Source of the DNA: Hyalella azteca
Lineage: Eukaryota; Arthropoda; Malacostraca; Amphipoda; Hyalellidae
NCBI RefSeq assembly: GCF_000764305.2
Contig: NW_025934840.1
Location: 62,001-126,000 of the forward strand
Length of the DNA: 64,000 bases
Direction of reading: 5' to 3'
The notes below the pieces were generated by a model. That model was not told the DNA's origin. It saw nothing but the letters and a program-made list of their open reading frames with translations, and did not search any database. The position numbers and the translations under genes were made by a program. Every line of letters begins with the position of its first letter. Position 1 is the first letter of the stretch. Positions 34,241 to 44,878 of the stretch are shown piece by piece.

Positions 34241-34494
34241 CAACTTTTTTGTTGCAACCTGTATTAATGATGAGACTCTGAGTTCTACCGCAGTTTCTGA
34301 GGAAGCCAGAGCTGTTAGTCAGGGCGTTAGTCAAGGTCAACTTTGGTTTATAGCATACTTGGCTGCTTGTGGTTGACTAATGGTAGTTAATGGTAGCAAG
34401 TATTGTAGCATAAACTTACGATCTCATTACACTTGGATCCTAAAACTCGAAAGAAAAACAAAACATGAAAAATGAATCATCTCTGATACGAAGA

Positions 34495-34812
34495 ATGCAT
34501 TTGCGTAATATTAATAGAATTTATTAAGTTTTTCCCCTAATTTTAATAAAACATTTATCTCTGCATTTAATCACTTAATAGACTTGATTATTATTACAGT
34601 TTATTATCGTAATAAGTCATAAATATTAAAGTCTATTAATAACTTAATAGAGTTTATTAAGTTTCTTCATAAATTTTAATAAACCATTTATCTCGGCATT
34701 TAATCACTTAATAGACTTTATTAATATTAGTCTATTATCATAATAAGTCATAAATATAAAGACCATTAATCACTTGAATAGAGTTTATTAAGTTTTTACC
34801 TAATTTTAATAC
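34495..34812. repeat. 145-bp unit, just over two copies
   Basis: TTTATTAAGTTT...AATTTTAATAAAACATTTATCTC and CATTTAATCACTTAATAGAC...AATAAGTCATAAATATTAAA recur at about 34515, 34655 and 34785. Confidence 0.8.
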
Positions 34813-34814
34813 AG

Positions 34815-35120
34815 CATTTATGTAGGTGTAGGGTGTGATGTGTGTTGCGTAGGTGTAGGTGGTGATGATGTGTGTTGCGCAGGTGTAGGTGGTGTGTGAT
34901 GTGTGTTGCGCAGGTGTAGGTGGTGTGTAATGTGTGTTGCGCTGGTGTAGGTGGTGTGTGATGTGTGTTGCGCAGGTGTAGGTGGGGTGTGATGTGTGTT
35001 GCGCAGGTGTAGGTGGTGTGTGATGTGTGTTGCGTAGGTGTAGGTGGTGTGTGATGTGTGTTGCGTAGGTGTAGGTGGTGTGTGATGTGTGTTGCGTAGG
35101 TGTAGGTGGTGTGTGATCAC
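34815..35120. repeat. 31-bp minisatellite, ten copies
   Basis: The unit is GGTGTAGGTGGTGTGTGATG + TGTGTTGCGCA. Strong strand asymmetry: G/T on the plus strand, C/A on the minus. Confidence 0.93.
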
Positions 35121-35179
35121 TGTGATGTATGTCAGGCTGTAACACAGGAAAGAGGCTGCGTCTTCTCTGCTTCGATAGA

Positions 35180-35435
35180 AATGTGTTCCTTCAACCCAGG
35201 GACGCCATAAAAGGCAGTTCCTTCAACCCAGTGACGCCATAAAAGGCAGTTTTCAACCCAGTGACGCCATAAAAGACAGTTCCTTCATGCCAGTGACGCC
35301 ATAAAAGGCAGGTTTCAACCCAGTGACGCCATAAAAGGCAGTTTTCAACCCAGTGACGCCATAAAAGACAGTTTTAAACCCAGTGACGCCATAAAAGGCA
35401 GTTTTCAACCCAGTGACGCCATAAAAGGCAGTTTT
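35180..35435. repeat. 29-30-bp minisatellite, nine copies
   Basis: The unit is CAACCCAGTGACGCCATAAA + AGGCAGTTTT. It begins about 60 bases after the preceding unrelated array. Confidence 0.93.
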
Positions 35436-35714
35436 TATGGCCAACATTTCCTTACCACCGCTGAGCTTCTCTGGCTGCGCATTACGTGTTATGCTTTGTT
35501 CTGTACGAGCCTTGACTCGCTTTTTCGTGCAGCGCATCAGCTTTGGTTTCTTTGCCGGCGAGTCTATTAACTTTTCTCATCAATTTTTTGACGTGGATGA
35601 GTTTTTCCTCATAGTGTACATAATTAATAGTTTATGTACTGTTCTGTTTCAGTTCGTGAGATTTATTCCTTTTGGTTTCAGCTTTTTTTATTTTCACAAA
35701 ACTATTTATTTTGG

Positions 35715-35925
35715 TCTGTTTAGCTCATCTATGGTCGACTTATTAATTATTATGCATTTTTGTTACGAGAGAATATAAGCAAACAAACATGCTCGTAACA
35801 TTTTTCTGTTTATTTGAAACTGCTTAGCTCATCTATGATCGATGTATTAATTATTTTGACTTTTTTGTTACGAGAGAATGTAAGCGAACAAAAATGCTCG
35901 TAAAAATTTCTGTCTTTTTTAACGA
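35715..35925. repeat. Two copies of a 105-bp unit
   Basis: TTTAGCTCATCTATGGTCGA...TTTTTGTTACGAGAGAATAT...AAACATGCTCGTAA recurs at about 35823-35912 with a few changes. Confidence 0.8.
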
Positions 35926-36104
35926 CAGACTCGTGTCTGCGGCAAGTGTCTGGTGAAACTTCTCTTTCATCAGAGGTCATCGTTTTTGATTGCGAAACGG
36001 TCGAGTAATTTGGCATAAGTGACCTCGCTTACGTCGTCACATGCCCTTGGATGACTGCTCTATTTCAGCTTTATTTGTTTAAATACTCCTAAGCGTCACG
36101 ATCA

Positions 36105-36248
36105 GGGGCCATACTTTCAAAACTCGCTTGAACGTAAGTACTTACGCTCTATTTTCTTGTCCATGATTGGTGGATTTTGCTCAAAAGGCCGTCAATTATT
36201 GGTTCATGAACATACGATCTCTTAACTTTTTTTTGAAAGTATAGGCCC
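36105..36248. mobile_element. MITE with GGGGCCATACTTTCAAAA inverted ends, copy 2
   Basis: The ends GGGGCCATACTTTCAAAA and TTTTGAAAGTATAGGCCC are inverted. The interior matches one unit of the element at 4076 in the opposite orientation (CGTAAGTACTTACGCTCTAT, GATTGGTGGATTTTGCT). Confidence 0.82.
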
Positions 36249-36344
36249 AGGGCAATGCATGACGTCATATACATGATAAGAGTGACAAGATTCTCATCAT
36301 TACTGGTATTAGTGATCCTTATGTCAGCGTAGTGTATCCGTACA

Positions 36345-36535
36345 CGCGTGTCGCTTGTTTCTAATCACATTCTACATTCACTGTCGCTTGTTTCTACTCA
36401 CATTCTACATTCACTGTCACTTGTTTCTACTCACATTCTACATTCACTGTCGCTTGTTTCTACTCACATTCTACATTCACTGTCGCTTGTTTCTATTCAC
36501 ATTCTACTTTCACTGTCGCTTGTTTCTACTCACAC
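36345..36535. repeat. 33-bp minisatellite, six copies
   Basis: The unit is CACTGTCGCTTGTTTCTACT + CACATTCTACATT. The 33-base (11-codon) period keeps frames open and yields spurious repeat peptides. Confidence 0.92.
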
Positions 36536-36565
36536 CAAGCACGCAGTCGTCGTAAATCATCTGTG

Positions 36566-36795
36566 CACACTTCGCACCCAAAAAATTCTCTTGATTTAGT
36601 TGTTAAATCATAAGCAAATTTGAACGTGAAATCGTGAGAGTATAATCTTTCAAGATGACCATGAATCTTTTCTTCATTACACACTTCGCAGCCAGAAAAT
36701 ATTTCTGGATTTTAGTTGTTAAATCTTACGCAAATTTGGACGTGAAACAATGAGAGTATAGGTAATCATTCACGATGACTATGAATATTTTTCTT
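36566..36795. repeat. Two copies of a 110-bp unit
   Basis: CACTTCGCACCCAAAAAATT...TAGTTGTTAAATCATAAGCAAATTTGAACGTGAAA-type sequence recurs from about 36682. Confidence 0.75.
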
Positions 36796-37147
36796 AATGG
36801 AGAGGCTGCTAGTTTCATTTCTTAGAGGTGTTATTAAATATATTTTGCATTAATAACTTTAAAATAACTACCATCACGGTTGTAACAACTTATGTTTGTG
36901 AAATAAAAGAGCAATGTGTTATAGCCTGCGTGAGACGCTGTATAGCAGAGTCGACTTCATCGAATTGTTTCTGGGGCATTATATTGATTGCGATTATAGA
37001 TTATATTTATGATATAAATATAATGTTACGATATAATATATTGTAATAATATCGTAATCATAATATATTTATGATATAAATATAATGCGAGGAGGAAATT
37101 TTTGCCAGTGTTTGAGTGAGACAGAAGAGATAAATGTTATATTGGGA

Positions 37148-37395
37148 GCAGATGTACGTGTTGGATGAGGGTACGGGAGGTACGTGTTGGATGAGGGTAC
37201 GGGAGGTACGTGTTGGATGAGGGTACAGGAGGTACGTGATGGATGAGGGTACAGGAGGTACGTGTTGGATAGGGAGGTACGTGTTGGATGAGGTGGATGA
37301 GGGTAGGGGAGGTACGTGTTGGATGAGGGTACGGGAGGTACGTGTTGGATGAGGGTAAGGCATTTGGTGGATGAGGGTAGAGGGTAATTTGAGGC
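37148..37395. repeat. 26-bp minisatellite, nine copies
   Basis: The unit is GGTACGTGTTGGATGAGGGT + ACGGGA. Some units lack the GGGTAC segment. Confidence 0.92.
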
Positions 37396-37479
37396 CAGAG
37401 GTGTGGGAGCGGAAGTTGAGTCTCATTTGCTATGGGAAGGTCAGAACACTGAAGCTAATTGCTACCAGGTCCTTAGAAA

Positions 37480-38045
37480 AAGACTAATCTAATCAACATA
37501 ACATCTAATTATGAATTATTCTTTGTCTTCCATCCATATTTATCATACATATATTATTACCACACATCCATAGTTATCCTCCTTTATTCACAGTTTAGCC
37601 AGGTTTAGTACGTACTTTAACATCCTTACATCCAAAAATTGCCGTTAATCTAATCAACATAACATGGAACTATGAAATATTCTTTGTGTTTTGATCTTCG
37701 ATCCAAACTCCTCAATTTGTTTTTCTTCTGAATAATAAGAATCTTTACAACCTCGTTTTCTAATAAATAAAAAGCCATCGTGGAGACGTGGACATTTTAG
37801 ATCTACATTATTTATGTGGGAATGTTTTCCAGATATAATCTGACGAAAATAACCTGTTTGTATGAACTATTTTTTGTCTTCGATCCATATTCTAATCAAC
37901 ATAACATGGAACTATGAATTATTCTTAGTGTTTTGATCTTCGATCCAAACTCCTCAATTTATTTTTCTTCAAATAAAGAACCTGTATAACCTCGTTTTTA
38001 AGAAATATAAAGCTATCATGGGCAATTTTATATCTCGATTATTTA
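37480..38045. repeat. Two full copies and one partial copy of a 220-240-bp unit
   Basis: TAATCAACATAACATGGAAC...TTTTGATCTTCGATCCAAAC, TCCTCAATTT and AACCTCGTTTT occur at about 37652-37810 and 37892-38050. A shorter relative is at about 37486. Confidence 0.75.
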
Positions 38046-39595
38046 TGTGGTAATGTACACAAGGTATTTCAGGCAGGATTTTGCCATTCCCGAGCACTGT
38101 AAAAATGTTTACAACGAAAGTGTTGTCCCTCTACTACGCAGCTGTGAAGTCTTTCATTCAGTGTTTGTTGGTGCAACAATTATGGCTAGTGACACGAGTT
38201 TGCTGGCATGCCACCAGGTCACGGTAATCACAATGATTGGCTGAAAGATTGGCACAATGATTGCCGTCATTAACTGCATTTGTCATGGCCACATGTTGAC
38301 CCTATATTTACCATTGCGAGCCTAGCCGACGCTGATGTGCAATTAAATGTCACTCACTTCATTAGCAATTTTTTTTTACTTTAAAGTGTCTACGCAGCAG
38401 AAAATATTATTTAAAATCATTCACGAATAAGTATTTCTGTACATTTTTGTCGCCCTACGAAGAAGATTAATTCTAATAGGAAGTGCTCGACAACTTTGCT
38501 GCTAACGCGGTTGAAGTTGACATGCCTCCCCTCAGATGTTTTGAGCTTCTTTCTGTGTAAAAAGTCTCATCTAATTGGGTCGAATGTGTTCATTTAGTTG
38601 GGTACCAAAGTGTTAAGATTCTGAATTTGGCAAAACGTCGATAAATATATATTATATTTATGCTTCCATTTTCCCGGATGCAAGTTGGTCCCAAGGTAGA
38701 GAAGCCTTTCCGACGCATTTAATGTGCCCTTTCCACCCTTGAACCTAGATCACCAATAGTAACGTTTTCCAATAAATAAAATTTGAGGCCGAATGTAAGT
38801 TGCATTTCTCCGTTATTTTTGACAGTTGGGCTGTACATGTTTGTGCTACTTCATTAACCATCTCGTATAAATTAGCCATATTAATTAACCATTCTAATCT
38901 ATACGTGCGTTATTTGTCGTTGTAAGTATTTACGTAATACTTGTGTATTTGTCGTTGTAAGGTGTGTACGTAATGCTTGTGTATGTAATGCTTGTGTACG
39001 TAATGCTTGTGTAAGGCTTGACTGCGCTATTTCTGCCATCGTTGTTATACAGGAGCCCTCAGGTAAGCTCTGCATCCTCTTGGCAACCCTCTCGCCTCTA
39101 TGACGTCATCCTTTCGACAACTTCGATGTTCCCTTGTTGAAAATCTCGAGTGACTCGTCGGTAAATTGATGTCGATCAGACGAATCTATTTAATAATCGA
39201 ATAATTTAATAAGAATAACCTCGATTACGTTAGCTGTGAATGAATTCGCAAACGGTGCCTTATAGTACTTAAATAATAATGTTAAGAGTATTTCTAGTTC
39301 CTTAATAAAACAATCATGCTATATGTGGGTACAACGTTGTTATAACTTAAAAGTACTTTTTAAGGTACGTAATATCAAGCTTACAAATTTTCGCTATCAT
39401 GATATAAATTCGACTTTAATTGAGTTCAATGCTAAATACATTAGCGATTTGCTGCCCGTGTGTGACGTTTTATGTCTACAAGGGTATTGGAGTTCGTTAT
39501 ATTATCATTCTTCATCAAAGTCTATTGGTTGCAAGGACGATGACTTAATTTTTTTAAAGAAAATTAGGAATGAGCTTTGTAAGTAACGTATTTTT
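38046..39595. other. Gene-free stretch
   Basis: No recognised domain. GTACGTAATGCTTGTGTA is repeated four times at about 38960-39012. Confidence 0.45.
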
Positions 39596-39600
39596 TTACA

Positions 39601-39752
39601 TTTTTAGTGCATTTTCTCATTTATGGAAAAATGCACTATTGTGCTCGCCATGTCCGTCCGTCTGTCTTTTCGTCCGTGATTTCACGTTTTCGTCGACGAG
39701 AAAATGCGCTCTCTGTCTCTCACGGCAGTGAGTACTGAGTTATATTTTTTTT
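39601..39752 (+). mobile_element. GACA-hairpin element, copy 5
   Basis: It runs from TTTTTAGTGCATTTTCTCAT through CTCGCCATGTCCGTCCGTCT to GTCGACGAGAAAATGCGCTC and CTCACGGCAGTGAGTACTGA. It has the shortest microsatellite of the complete copies. Confidence 0.8.
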
Positions 39753-39759
39753 TGCTCAA

Positions 39760-40560
39760 GGGCGCACAATCTAACTCAGTTTCGCTGAAAAATTAAACAA
39801 GTAAAATTTCGTGTTTTATAAAGATTGTCCCCATTGCCTGACTTACGCTGTGAACGTATTCGCCTTGAAGTATTTCACTAGCGTATATAACAATATTACG
39901 TTCGCCTAGTGCGCGTATCGTTGACGTATATCGTTCCTCGTCGATCACTGCTGCATGCCAACGAATTATGTAATTTGTCCATTTTGCGTTAGAATTCGTA
40001 GTAGAGAATTATTGTCGCTGTTTATTGCCTCATAAATTTGTTGGAACATGAATTATCGGTTTTAAAATTTGTGTTAAACATACTGTGGGATCACAGTTTC
40101 TCTTAATTTTTTTCTCAAAATAATTATGTTTAATTTATTCATATTTGTATTATTGTTTTGACAGTCAAATCGAGCGTCTCTGGTAATATTTTAGTTGCAA
40201 TTATAATTAGTTGTAAGTCACAAATGTTGAGATTATTAGTTGCAAGTCACAAATGTTAGTTGCAATTAGTTGCAAGTAACAAATGTTGAGATTATATACG
40301 ATGAATTTTTTGTTAAATGCTTCGGGCGGCATGTGCCACCAAATTTTCAGCAACTTCAAGTCATTTGGTCAAATAGTTCCTGAAATCACGTAGCAAAAGG
40401 CTCAGTGACACCATCAGCCGTCCATCTCCATAGTAACAGTTGCGTTTTCAATGTTTATCTCGTTAGTATTGGTCGTAATTTTTTCAGTTCGTATCCACTA
40501 TGTTGATAAAAGTTGCTCAAATTATTATGTAGAGTGGAAAATATTTTAGTTCAATGGTAA
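39760..40560. other. Gene-free stretch
   Basis: AT-rich. GTTGCAAGTCACAAATGTTG and variants occur three times at about 40190-40290. Confidence 0.45.
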
Positions 40561-40564
40561 TCTT

Positions 40565-40727
40565 CGAGGAGGCAACAAGTCCAGCAGCTATCTCAATCAA
40601 TCGTCAGTTATGGAAAGATCGGGTTCCAAAGGCCGGATCCCTTGTGAATCAAGTCACGAAAAATTCAAGAATCGGCAACAGGCCATGGGCCTATTTCTTC
40701 AGTGCCGACACTTCTATTCTATTCTAT
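40565..40727 (+). mobile_element. LINE 3'-tail fragment
   Basis: AGGCAACAAGTCCAGCAGCT through TTCTATTCTATTCTA matches 15243-15403 with few differences. The polymerase-coding part is absent here. Confidence 0.75.
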
Positions 40728-41277
40728 AAACTTTCAGCTGCCGTTAGCAATAAGGCCTTCTCCCCTCACGGCGACTGAGAACCTCGTACGTGCGTCGAGG
40801 TTACAGGCCTATAGACCAGCACGGTCGCTGACGCAGATATTCCCTTCACTTCTCTTATTTTGGTACAAAATTTTAACGTGAATGGCGTTTGTTAATTTTT
40901 TTTGATAATTATTGAAGTTAATACAAACTTTTGCTTTGAGGCTAAATTTCGTCTCACGAAAACCTTGATAATATTGAATTTTATGCATCACGATCAATTT
41001 ACAATTCAACTACAAATATTTTTAACAATTGTAGGTAACCGTTATTAAACGCAAGGCATTCTTTATGTGATAACCTTAATTTTATTCCACTCATAGTGTG
41101 CATGTGCACGGATGCAATCAGATCTAATTGTCGAATTTATACTTTATGTAAATAATCAGATCGTCTAGACTCTAGAGAATCATTTCCGTCTGTTTTCAAT
41201 AATCGTAATAACCTATATAATCACTTTCAACATTTTCTGAGTCTCTACTTACCATAATGGGTAAAACGCAAAGTATA

Positions 41278-41597
41278 AGGCGGGAAAGAGCCGTATCAAA
41301 ATATAAATTCTCATTAAAAACCGCTTATCTTAAACCGATTTTTTAAAATAGTTTGAAATTAAATGAATCTCTATTTTTTCTGAATTTCTAATTGCCTGAC
41401 GGGAAAGAACCGCATCAAAATATGGATTCTCATTAAAAACCGTCTATTTTAAACCGATTTTACCAAATCATTTGAAATCAAATTAATCTCTATTTTTTCT
41501 GAATCTCTAATTGCCAGGCGGGAAAGAACCGCAACAAAATATAGATTCTCATTAAAACCCGCCTATTTTAAACCTATTTTATTAAATCGTTGCACTA
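41278..41597. repeat. 117-bp unit, 2.7 copies
   Basis: GGCGGGAAAGAACCGCATCA...ATTCTCATTAAAAACCG...TATTTTAAACCGATTTTA recurs at about 41280, 41399 and 41517. Confidence 0.85.
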
Positions 41598-42238
41598 GCA
41601 GATGGTCGGTCAGCGGACAACTACGAGCGTAGAAAAGCCTGGATAAGAAAGTTTGAGAAAGTCGGAGAGGAAGCTCACGTTATTTAGAAGCACAATCCGC
41701 GAGTTATTGTGGATTCTGAGTGACCATACTGAAGTAGCGTTCAATGTAGTGTGTAATTCTGTTCTGCTCCGTTTACTGTTACTGGATAGTTCATTCTATG
41801 CTCAAGAAAAAGTCGTGAAAATCTCATTATAGAGCGTAAGCTGCAGCCTCCTGTTCATCTTAACATTATTATCTTCAAGAAAGCCTTGATTTGATTTATA
41901 ATCAAGTACAGGCAGTTTGTTAAAATATGGTAATCAGTTAGTGGAAAGCTGTTGAATTTTTTTCACGATCATCAACCTTACGAATGATAGTACTATTACC
42001 CCAACTGCGAAAGTCACCGTTTCCTGAAGTTGTTAGCTCGCTCAATTTATTTGTTCGATTTCGTCTGTATATCTCATCTATGTATCTACAATATTGTATT
42101 TGTTTCATAAACCGACGGTCATGCGTTTATACAGGAGATGGACGATGGAGGGCCCCCGAAAGAGAAAGACTGAAAACTATTCATGAAACTTTATGGAACT
42201 GTCACGCCTTGCGGGGGCATGCTGATGGTGGCGTTAGA

Positions 42239-42650
42239 CATGGTTGAACTAGTCTAAGGTTGACCCATCAGAAGCCCATTTTTGCGGATGTAGTTCGTTG
42301 TTCGTCTGTGACGTCACTGATCTCAGTGACGTCACAGGCATTAACCAATCACCGAAATGCGATCAATCCAGTCAACCAATCCGTCGTGGGAATGACGGGT
42401 TTGTTTACGTTTTTCGATCTCAGTGACGTAACACGAAAGCTGAACTGGAAGGCGGAACTTCTCGTGGGTCAACCTTATATAGTTCAACCATGCATTAACC
42501 AATCACCGAAATGCGATCAAACCAGTCAACCAATCCGTCATGGGAATGACGGGTTTGTTTACGTTTCTCGATCTCAGTGACGTAACAAGAAAGCTGAACT
42601 TAAAGACGGAACTTCTCGTGGGTCAACCTTATATAGTAGTTCAACCATGG
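42239..42650. mobile_element. Foldback element with CATGGTTGAACTA ends, copy 2
   Basis: The left end CATGGTTGAACTAGTCTAAG + GTTGACCCA is inverted at the right end (TGGGTCAACCTTATATAGTA + GTTCAACCATG). The interior holds the CRE palindrome (42306-42337). The 3' part (ACCAATCACCGAAATGCGAT...GTCAACCTTATATAG) is present twice in tandem. Confidence 0.85.
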
Positions 42651-42659
42651 CGTTAGAGT

Positions 42660-43240
42660 CAGGACGCGATCTACCTGTGATTGATTTGATCGCTTCAGGT
42701 AACAGAGTGCGTGCGATTTATTAAACCTCGGAAGCTTTCACTCTATATCTGCCGCATCACTGTCACTCTTGACGTGCATGATCTTCGTGTTGGTAATTGT
42801 TGCTCGCATTGGAAAAGTCTTTTCTGCTGACTGGAAGAACTTCGCGAGTTGCGTACGGTACGTCCGTGAACTGTACATTAGCTATAATCATGCGTGACAA
42901 CTCCCACGGCTGTATTTTCCTACATTGAATCAATAGTGCGAATTATATCGGTCGCTTGTTATGTCCTGTTTGCTCATGACGTTCACTTTCATATTTGTTG
43001 GACCATTATCCCTTGATGAAAAGCAAAGTTTTTTTTCAATGTACTTCGAAATTTTAATTGATAGTTTCTGAATGTCGAGAGAGCGGCCGATTTTTAAGCA
43101 CTCGCATTTTCTTATAATATCCCATAATCTTTCTTATGTTCAATGCGCTTTATAATTTCTATACATTGCTCAAATTGAACAACTTGCGCATGACTTTTTA
43201 AGGAAATATTTTTCAGCACGTGTGTGTGAATTACGTGGTT
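42660..43240. other. Gene-free stretch
   Basis: No supported feature. Confidence 0.4.
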
Positions 43241-43254
43241 CTCGAACACCCAAC

Positions 43255-43392
43255 TAACTGCTCTTTTACCTCTATGCTTAACCGCCCGGTCACCTCGCCG
43301 ATTTTGACAATTGTCATGGGTACGGTAGCTGGGATCGAACCTACAACTTACTGCTCCATTACTGGTACTCTGAACTCTACCCACCGCCATAT
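43255..43392 (-). mobile_element. tRNA-derived SINE
   Basis: On the minus strand, GGCGGTGGGTAGAGTTCAG resembles an A box. About 35 bases later, GGTTCGATCCCAGC is a near-consensus pol III B box (GGTTCGANNCC). The spacing fits a tRNA-derived promoter, but the flanking bases do not fold as a complete tRNA. A short SINE or fragment is the simplest call; no second copy was found in the window. Confidence 0.5.
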
Positions 43393-44024
43393 TCAAAATA
43401 TTCATCAAAATTCAGCTACTATGGCTCATATACCTGAAGAATTGTTCTCTCTCTTTTATAATCATTCGTGAGGGTTAACAAACTCTGAATGGATACAAAC
43501 TCTGAATGGAATGTTAGTTTAAAATTTACTGGAATTTATGTCGTAACTAAATGAAAATTAAAAAAAAACGACTTATTTTTTACAATAATACGGAACGGGA
43601 GAACAGGCGCCACGATTCGCTGGTCACCGCTGCCACAACATTTAAAAAGAGAAACGCTTTCCTTAAAAATAGTACTTGCAAAATGCGGTACTTTCATTCG
43701 CTTTTTAGTATGGTGGTAATTTTTTACTTATGTTTGTAGCGCAGCGATAGTACAAGAAAAGATTCATGTGACCATTTTTTCCAGTGATGCGTAAATTGAC
43801 ATCCAAGTACACCGGTACTCTCTTCATCTAGCCATGATGCATCGTAGCATCGAACTTTGTTCATTATTACAAGTTTGTAAATTTCGACAATAGACAGATA
43901 TTTCAATGGCAATTAACGTACGGTAAAGGTATTCGAATGTTTAATTCAATAATTGTTTTAAATTTTCAAAGTTTTAGTCAATTGCATCGCAGTTTCTTGT
44001 TTTCTGCGAATCTCCATGTTTTGT

Positions 44025-44272
44025 TCTACCGCCGATTGTGTTGGTAGCTCACGACTGAGTAGCTAAATATAAGAGCTCCATGCTCTGTTCTACCTCCGAT
44101 TGTGTTGGTAGCTCACGACTGAGTAGCTAGCTAAATATAAGAGCTCCATGCTCTGTTCTACCACCGATTGTGTTGGTAGCTCGCGACTGAGCAGCTAAAT
44201 ATAAGAGCTCCATGCTCTGTTCTACCTCTGATTGTGTTGGTAGCTCACGACTGAGTAGCTAAATATAAACTT
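44025..44272. repeat. 64-bp unit, four copies
   Basis: The unit is AGCTCCATGCTCTGTTCTAC + CTCCGATTGTGTTGGTAGCT + CACGACTGAGTAGCTAAATATAAG. It lies about 600 bases upstream of the CLIC start codon. Confidence 0.9.
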
Positions 44273-44734
44273 CTTCTGGTTGCCAACTCTCGCTTATATG
44301 TGCCTATGCCTCCCGTTTCAGATGTTATTAAAGTAACTGTGTAGAGTTTGAATTAGTGTTCAAAAATAGATTACTGGTGTTCACTTAATTTTTGGTGTTT
44401 TGGACAATTTGATCTCACGAATTTTACCTCCTGTAATTTCGGTTTCCGGACATGCTATCGCAAAATCATAGGCAAATTCAAATTGTTTGAGTTGCGTTCG
44501 TTGTTGTGAAGTGCCACATTTAATATAATGTATCTTCGCTCTTTAGCTTTGTCACTATTTTTTGTTTGTTTGCAGATTATAGGTTACAATTTACAGGACA
44601 GCGTACACAATTTCTTTATCTTGTAAATTAATTTCAATATTAGGTCTCTTACCTATAATCTCTTCGATTTATTCAATTCCAATATCAGTTCTCTTTCCTA
44701 GAATCTCTTCGATATATTCAATTGCAATACGTAA

Positions 44735-44870
44735 CGAAGGTAACACAGTAACGAAGGTAATTATAGAAGGTAATTCAAACATAATAAGGAGAACGAAGGT
44801 AACATGTTCTAAGGTAACACAGTAACGAAGGTAATTATAGAAGGCAATTCAAACATAATAACGAAGGTTC
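44735..44870. repeat. Repeats of AGTAACGAAGGTAATTATAG ahead of the CLIC start
   Basis: AGTAACGAAGGTAATTATAG + AAGGTAATTCAAACATAATA occurs twice and CGAAGGT several times. The last copy ends 10 bases before the start codon, in the presumed leader or 5' intron. Confidence 0.75.
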
Positions 44871-44878
44871 TGTAAGCG

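Noticed and set aside
34738..35145. Open frames of 135 and 100 codons rich in Thr-His-Pro
   Set aside because: Translation of the 31-bp minisatellite; the frame follows the repeat and stops at its edges.
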